DNA of 17,404 bases from Dehalococcoidia bacterium (GTDB taxonomy: Bacteria > Chloroflexota > Dehalococcoidia > SZUA-161): positions 1-17,404 of the forward strand of contig SOKG01000291.1 in NCBI GenBank assembly GCA_004376205.1. Direction: 5' to 3'. Numbering within the stretch: the stretch's first letter is position 1; every line of letters starts with the position of its first letter. The notes under the pieces were generated by a model. The model did no database searches and had not been told where the DNA came from. It worked only from the letters and a program-made list of their open reading frames with translations. Both the position numbers and the translations under genes were made by a program. Shown here piece after piece: positions 13,709-17,404 of the stretch.

Positions 13709-15148
13709 CTACGCAACGATCCCGTGTATCTCTGAGAGTACCTGGGCTCTTGTGGCGTCAGGCAAGCTGTAATTATGTTTGGACACAATCTCTTTGGCTT
13801 TTTCCGCTGCCCTCTTCCACGTGGTCTTTCGTCCCTTGGCCTGCCAATCCTCCCTGCTATCTCTATCGCTAAGCAGTGGCTGATAGTGCTCGCTGCGCAT
13901 GAACCGCCTGGTATGCTTGGCAGTGACGAAATTCCCCCCCGGCCCCACCTCTTTGATGAGATCAAAGGCCAGGGTGTCCTCGTTTACCTTTATGCCCTCG
14001 ACAGCTCTCATCACCATCCCCAGTATCTCGTTATCTATAACATACTTCTCGTAGCAGACAGTCAGAGCGAATTCCATCAGCCCTGCGGCATCGTGGATGA
14101 AATTTGCCCCGGCCAGAGCACAGAGCATGTTGGTGATCGCAGATTCGTAGCCACTCTGTGCATCCAACACCTTGGCGTCGGTCATGCCTCCGGTGGCATA
14201 GAAGGGGAGTTTGTAGAACTGGGCCATCTGGGCGCCAGCCGCATTGATCAGGCCCATTTCAACTGAGCCAGCCAGATACTTGAGGTCCCTGAGGTCTGTG
14301 TTGCTAGATACCGAGCCAAGAATAACCGGTGTCCCCGGATTGACAATCTGGGTAAGCATCACGCCCATCAAGGAGTCGACGGTCTGGATCACCAGGTTGC
14401 CGGCGAGCGTCACCGGTGATGTAGCTCCGCACAGCGGCTCGGCGGGACAGACTACGGGTATGCCACTTCTGGCAATGGCTACTATGAAGTCACCGTATTC
14501 CCCATCCATCTTCAGCGGGCTTATGGTGCAGGCTATCATGGAGATAATAGGACGTTGACGAAGCCTCTCGCCAGAGCCAGCGATGATCTCCGCCATCCGT
14601 GTCACCTGTTTAATTCCATCGAACGTATAAAGCCCTCCCATGACGTGCTTTGTGGTATTGTCCAGACCAGCAAAGAAGCGGTTTACGTCTACCTGCTCTA
14701 TGGGCAACTCGTTGGGGTAGGTAGGTAGTAGGAAGAGATGAATATTATCTAAGCCATCCACCAGTTTGGCGATGTGCTTTAAGTCGTCCAGTGTAGCTAG
14801 CGTCTTTTGACTCGTCTGCGGGTGGTAGACATAGAGAGCGGTTCCTCCGGTTCCTGTGTACACGCGGCTCGCGCCCAAGAGAATGTCGTGCTTCTCGTCC
14901 TGGCCACAGAGTCTGATTTCGGATGGTGCCATCTCTATCAGTTCCATGGCCCTTTCCTGTGGCAGGCGCATCAAGCGCTTCTCCTTGTCCACCCAGGCCC
15001 CTGCACCCTCGAAGAGCTCTAGCGCAGTATCGGAATGTATTTGAAAGCCAACCTCCTCTATCACTGCCATTACGGTCTGGTGAATCTTGTGTATGGCATC
15101 TTCATTAAGGGGCTTGAAGCTACCTCCGGCCAGTCCTCTTCGAACCAT
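13709..15148 (-). CDS. MttB-family (trimethylamine/betaine-type) methyltransferase, first copy
   Basis: About 479 residues from the ATG at 15148. A TTG at 15178, inside the upstream gene, would add ten residues but lacks a Shine-Dalgarno. AAGGAG lies about 15 bases before the ATG, so the start remains uncertain. Family marks (numbered from this ATG, approximate) are IHQTVMAVIEEVGF near 22, DNTTKHVMGGLYTF near 163, PIISMIACTISPL near 197, NPGTPVILGSV near 272 and the ATGGMTDAKVLDAQSGYE segment near 320. No in-frame amber codon, so it is of the pyrrolysine-independent type. It should demethylate a methylated amine onto the first corrinoid protein. It has diverged strongly from the copy at 10397-11944, sharing mainly the barrel-core motifs. 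Confidence 0.9.
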   Translation of the reverse strand: MVRRGLAGGSFKPLNEDAIHKIHQTVMAVIEEVGFQIHSDTALELFEGAGAWVDKEKRLMRLPQERAMELIEMAPSEIRLCGQDEKHDILLGASRVYTGTGGTALYVYHPQTSQKTLATLDDLKHIAKLVDGLDNIHLFLLPTYPNELPIEQVDVNRFFAGLDNTTKHVMGGLYTFDGIKQVTRMAEIIAGSGERLRQRPIISMIACTISPLKMDGEYGDFIVAIARSGIPVVCPAEPLCGATSPVTLAGNLVIQTVDSLMGVMLTQIVNPGTPVILGSVSSNTDLRDLKYLAGSVEMGLINAAGAQMAQFYKLPFYATGGMTDAKVLDAQSGYESAITNMLCALAGANFIHDAAGLMEFALTVCYEKYVIDNEILGMVMRAVEGIKVNEDTLAFDLIKEVGPGGNFVTAKHTRRFMRSEHYQPLLSDRDSREDWQAKGRKTTWKRAAEKAKEIVSKHNYSLPDATRAQVLSEIHGIVA

Positions 15149-15159
15149 ATGCTCTGGTT

Positions 15160-15858
15160 CTATCTCCTTCCACGGCAATCGTATTTGTCACAGGTCTTGC
15201 ATGGATTATAGTTCTCTATGTCGCTCCCCGGTAGCCCGATACCAACAATGCCTGAGATAGACTTTCGCGGTATCATTAGGCACCGATCGGTCAGGTCGAC
15301 TCCTACTGAATGCCCGTTCACAGCTCGGAAGACCGCCCTCTGCTGGGTTATGTCCCAGTCACAGTAGCCGGGGCTAAAACGCTTGCTGATTACAGACCCA
15401 TCCGCGTGGGCTCTCTCCCTGATCCTGCCTTCAACACAGTCAGCTACCTTCTCAACGGCATCTGATCCTATCGCATCCAGCACAGACGCCTGAAGTACGA
15501 GACCATCTTGAGCTAGCTGGCAGACTGTTTCCTCCAAGAGATTCCCTATTGTCACCAATAACACCGCAACCCTGTGGCTTTGTTCGAGCAAACGGGCGAT
15601 AACGTCGCTTTCAAACACTATGGGCTGTGAGAGCAGAGCACCCGAACCCTCAACATAAACGCGGGAGCCTTGAACTCTCTCGATTTGCCTGAAGAAATAT
15701 GAGTATGAAGGTATAATAAGATGATGGGCCTCCTCTGCGTACTCCTCGATTAGCGCCGAGATACGTGCTGGCGGCTCGCTGTCGGCGCTATACCCAAGAT
15801 AGCGATATACATTCTTCTTGTCGATACTTGTATCGACCTGACCACTAACGATCACCAT
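15160..15858 (-). CDS. MetH-activation-domain-like corrinoid reactivation protein
   Basis: 232 residues, a stand-alone relative of the C-terminal activation domain of cobalamin-dependent methionine synthase, which binds S-adenosylmethionine and reductively remethylates Co(II). The key motif RFSPGYCDWDI (160-170) matches the family RxSPGY signature; DAIGSDAVEKVADCVE (128-143) and a CLMIPRKSISGIVGIG stretch (193-208) are also typical. The C-terminus adds NPCKTCDKYDC, with cysteines at 220, 223 and 228, possibly an iron-sulfur or metal site. The ATG at 15858 has AAGGGAG ten bases upstream. It is the first gene of the train, and its end lies 11 bases from the next ATG. Here it should keep the two corrinoid proteins active, in the place usually held by RamA/RACo-type activators. 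Confidence 0.87.
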   Translation of the reverse strand: MVIVSGQVDTSIDKKNVYRYLGYSADSEPPARISALIEEYAEEAHHLIIPSYSYFFRQIERVQGSRVYVEGSGALLSQPIVFESDVIARLLEQSHRVAVLLVTIGNLLEETVCQLAQDGLVLQASVLDAIGSDAVEKVADCVEGRIRERAHADGSVISKRFSPGYCDWDITQQRAVFRAVNGHSVGVDLTDRCLMIPRKSISGIVGIGLPGSDIENYNPCKTCDKYDCRGRR

Positions 15859-16340
15859 TTTGTCCGCACTCCCTTCATACGAGGTATAGGAACTAGGTTA
15901 AGGGGCTTATACCTCCCACGCCGGTATATAGAGGACATACGTTGCCAACATAGAGGGCTAGTTCGACCAGTTGTCTGTGGTGAATAAGTCTTGGCGTACA
16001 GCTGAGGGCTAAGAGAAGTTACTCGGGGAACAAAGGGGAAACCAAGATGCTATCTACCCGCGGATATGGGTGCAGATAGAGGGCCCCCTCCCTATATAAG
16101 ATCCTATTCTCGTCAAGTCACGTTCTAGCCTCCTCGTCAGAAGTCTCGCTCCTCTCAAGCTTTCGGTTTCAGGTGATTGACATTGTAGCACATGAACTGC
16201 CTTTTGTCCAGACCAAAAACTGCGTCATACCCCGTCTCCTCTTGGGCGACCTGAGGGTCGCCTTTACATCTGCCAGATGGGATTCGGGGCCCATGACACC
16301 TTGATCAGAAGCTATGGAGCCGGTTTCTTGTACCTACTGT
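15859..16340. other. Intergenic region upstream of the methyltransferase train
   Basis: No gene in 480 bases. I see no clean -35/-10 pair on the minus strand and no cobalamin-riboswitch core (no GCCACTG box). Two inverted repeats stand out. TATCTACCC (16051-16059) pairs with GGGTGCAGATA (16068-16078, a 2-base bulge) about 200 bases upstream of the first gene and might be an operator. GGCGACC-TGAG-GGTCGCC (16245-16262) is a perfect 7-base-pair stem 79 bases beyond the glycerol kinase stop. It lacks a T-run in the minus orientation, so it is at best an atypical glycerol kinase terminator. Confidence 0.4.
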
Positions 16341-17404
16341 TCATGGTTTTGTGCCATTCCTCAGCCATCGTCTGGATCGCCTTAGAGCCCTACGCCAGCC
16401 ATGGTAGAGGGCTTGACGCCATTCCCGCTCCCCAGCGGGTATGAAGAACTGGTCCTCGCCCCAGAGCGATGCTATCTCCGCACGGTCTTTCCAAAACCCC
16501 ACTGCTAGCCCAGCGAGATATGCTGCTCCCAGGGCCGTGGTCTCAACTGATCGAGGGCGCGATACTTTCACACCAAGCATATCGGCTTGGAACTGGGCCA
16601 GGAAGTTATTAGCGGCGGCACCTCCGTCCGCCCGTATCTCCGTTGGTCGTAACCCTGAATCGGCTGTCATAGCTCTTACCACGTCGCACACTTGGTAGGC
16701 GATCGACTCGAGCGCCGCTCTGACCAAGTGGCACTTACGAGTGCCTTGGGTCAAACCCACGATAGTCCCCCTCGCGTACATATCCCAGTGTGGTGCACCT
16801 AGCCCTACGAAGGCGGGCACGAAGTAGACCCCACCTGTGTCCTTTGCTTCAACTGCCAGCCGCTCCGATTCAGCTGCATCAGCGATCAACCCCAATTCAT
16901 CGCGCAGCCACTGGATGACGGCCCCCGCTATAAAGATGCTACCTTCCAACGCATACTCCACGGCGTCTCCGATGCCCCAGGCTATGGTGGTTATCAAGCC
17001 ATGTTTCGAAACGGTGGGGGCCTTTCCAATGTTCATCAGCACGAATGCGCCAGTGCCTAAGGTGGCCTTGACCATTCCGGGTTCGAAGCATGCTTGCCCG
17101 AAAAGCGCCGCTTGCTGGTCACCAGCCACGCCGGCAACTGGAATGCCGCTGGTAGTGTAGCCAAAAACACTGCTGGAAGGTTGAACCTTTGGGAGCATGG
17201 CTCGTGGAATCCCGAATACCTGGAGCAAGTCATCATCCCAACCTAAGGTATGGAGGTTGAAGAGCATAGTGCGCGAGGCATTGGAAATGTCGGTGGCATG
17301 AACTGCCCCGCCAGTGAGCTTCCAGATAAGCCAGGTGTCAACGTTGGCAAAGAGCACTTTACCCTGCTCAGCGAGTTGACGGATGCCTTGCACGTTGCTC
17401 AACA
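16341..17404 (-). CDS. glpK: Glycerol kinase, C-terminal part (partial at right edge)
   Basis: The frame is open to the right edge; roughly the first 145 residues are missing and 354 remain. FGGY-family kinase that phosphorylates glycerol to glycerol 3-phosphate with ATP in the cytoplasm. Long stretches match glycerol kinase: LFANVDTWLIWKLTGG, NASRTMLFN, GVAGDQQAALFGQ, ATLGTGAFVLMN, YALEGSIFIAGAVIQWLRDE, VYFVPAFVGLGAPHWD, and the C-terminal DGGAAANNFLAQFQAD and TALGAAYLAGLAVGFW. The nucleotide and glycerol sites in this half look complete. The tail is short and basic (RRALRRSRRWLRNG). It is transcribed in the same direction as the methyltransferase genes but is separated from them by 480 bases, so it is probably a different unit. 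Confidence 0.93.
   Translation of the reverse strand, partial: LSNVQGIRQLAEQGKVLFANVDTWLIWKLTGGAVHATDISNASRTMLFNLHTLGWDDDLLQVFGIPRAMLPKVQPSSSVFGYTTSGIPVAGVAGDQQAALFGQACFEPGMVKATLGTGAFVLMNIGKAPTVSKHGLITTIAWGIGDAVEYALEGSIFIAGAVIQWLRDELGLIADAAESERLAVEAKDTGGVYFVPAFVGLGAPHWDMYARGTIVGLTQGTRKCHLVRAALESIAYQVCDVVRAMTADSGLRPTEIRADGGAAANNFLAQFQADMLGVKVSRPRSVETTALGAAYLAGLAVGFWKDRAEIASLWGEDQFFIPAGEREWRQALYHGWRRALRRSRRWLRNGTKP

Noticed and set aside
10397..15178. Pyrrolysine (amber) coding in the MttB genes or across the TAG upstream of the 47-residue frame
   Set aside because: Both MttB frames are full length without TAG, and TAG is the ordinary stop of at least five genes of this train (activation protein, first MttB, MtgA, second corrinoid protein, AsnB-like). 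No pylT or pylS is in the window.
16177..16182. TTGACA on the plus strand in the right intergenic region
   Set aside because: No matching -10 element, and no plus-strand gene lies downstream.
15859..16340. Cobalamin riboswitch upstream of the corrinoid gene train
   Set aside because: The conserved B12-box core (GCCACTG) and its usual architecture are not visible on the minus strand.
1..17404. tRNA genes, CRISPR arrays, insertion sequences or transposases
   Set aside because: No tRNA T-loop signature, no regularly spaced direct repeats and no transposase-like frame was seen by eye on either strand.

Overview
The window reads as an anaerobic bacterial chromosome with middling G+C. Shine-Dalgarno sites precede most genes. 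Corrinoid methyltransferase genes that do not need pyrrolysine, a DivIVA-like coiled-coil protein and a YihY/BrkB membrane protein sit together. This fits a member of the Chloroflexota (Dehalococcoidia-like) or a similar anaerobe, but no rRNA or ribosomal marker is present, so the taxonomy is an inference.

Layout. Left end: the 3' end of an Ala-rich protein (2-250, +), then a YihY/BrkB membrane protein (484-1434, +). Convergent to it on the minus strand are an SDR oxidoreductase (1447-2265) and an alpha/beta hydrolase (2407-3216). The hydrolase promoter diverges from a well-formed plus-strand promoter. That promoter drives a 58-residue orphan protein (3528-3704), whose leader can fold in mutually exclusive ways. 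The space from 3705 to 4315 has no convincing protein gene, but it holds a candidate small RNA with its own promoter and intrinsic terminator (about 4046-4147, +) and an opposing minus-strand terminator (3944-3977). Next on the minus strand are an orphan NarL-type response regulator (4316-5092) and a DivIVA-like coiled-coil protein with a C-terminal alpha/beta domain (5218-6552). Upstream of the latter is a 750-base gap containing ten GTAC tetranucleotides within about 270 bases, several arranged as hairpins.

The core is a minus-strand gene train from 15858 down to 7304: a MetH-activation-domain-like protein, an MttB-family methyltransferase, an MtgA-like methyl-corrinoid:tetrahydrofolate methyltransferase, a corrinoid protein, a second MttB-family methyltransferase, a second corrinoid protein, an asparagine-synthetase-like protein and a PhnP-like metallo-beta-lactamase-fold hydrolase. 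The first six form a complete demethylation module. An MttB protein moves a methyl group from a quaternary or tertiary amine to Co(I) of its corrinoid partner, MtgA passes it to tetrahydrofolate, and the activation protein rescues oxidised Co(II). The last two genes are not standard parts of such modules. The asparagine-synthetase-like protein begins Met-Ala instead of Met-Cys, so its glutaminase nucleophile is missing while its ATP-pyrophosphatase synthetase site looks intact. This is the same kind of change seen in beta-lactam synthetase and carbapenam synthetase. It is the best candidate here for undescribed chemistry. The right edge carries a partial glycerol kinase (16341-17404, -).
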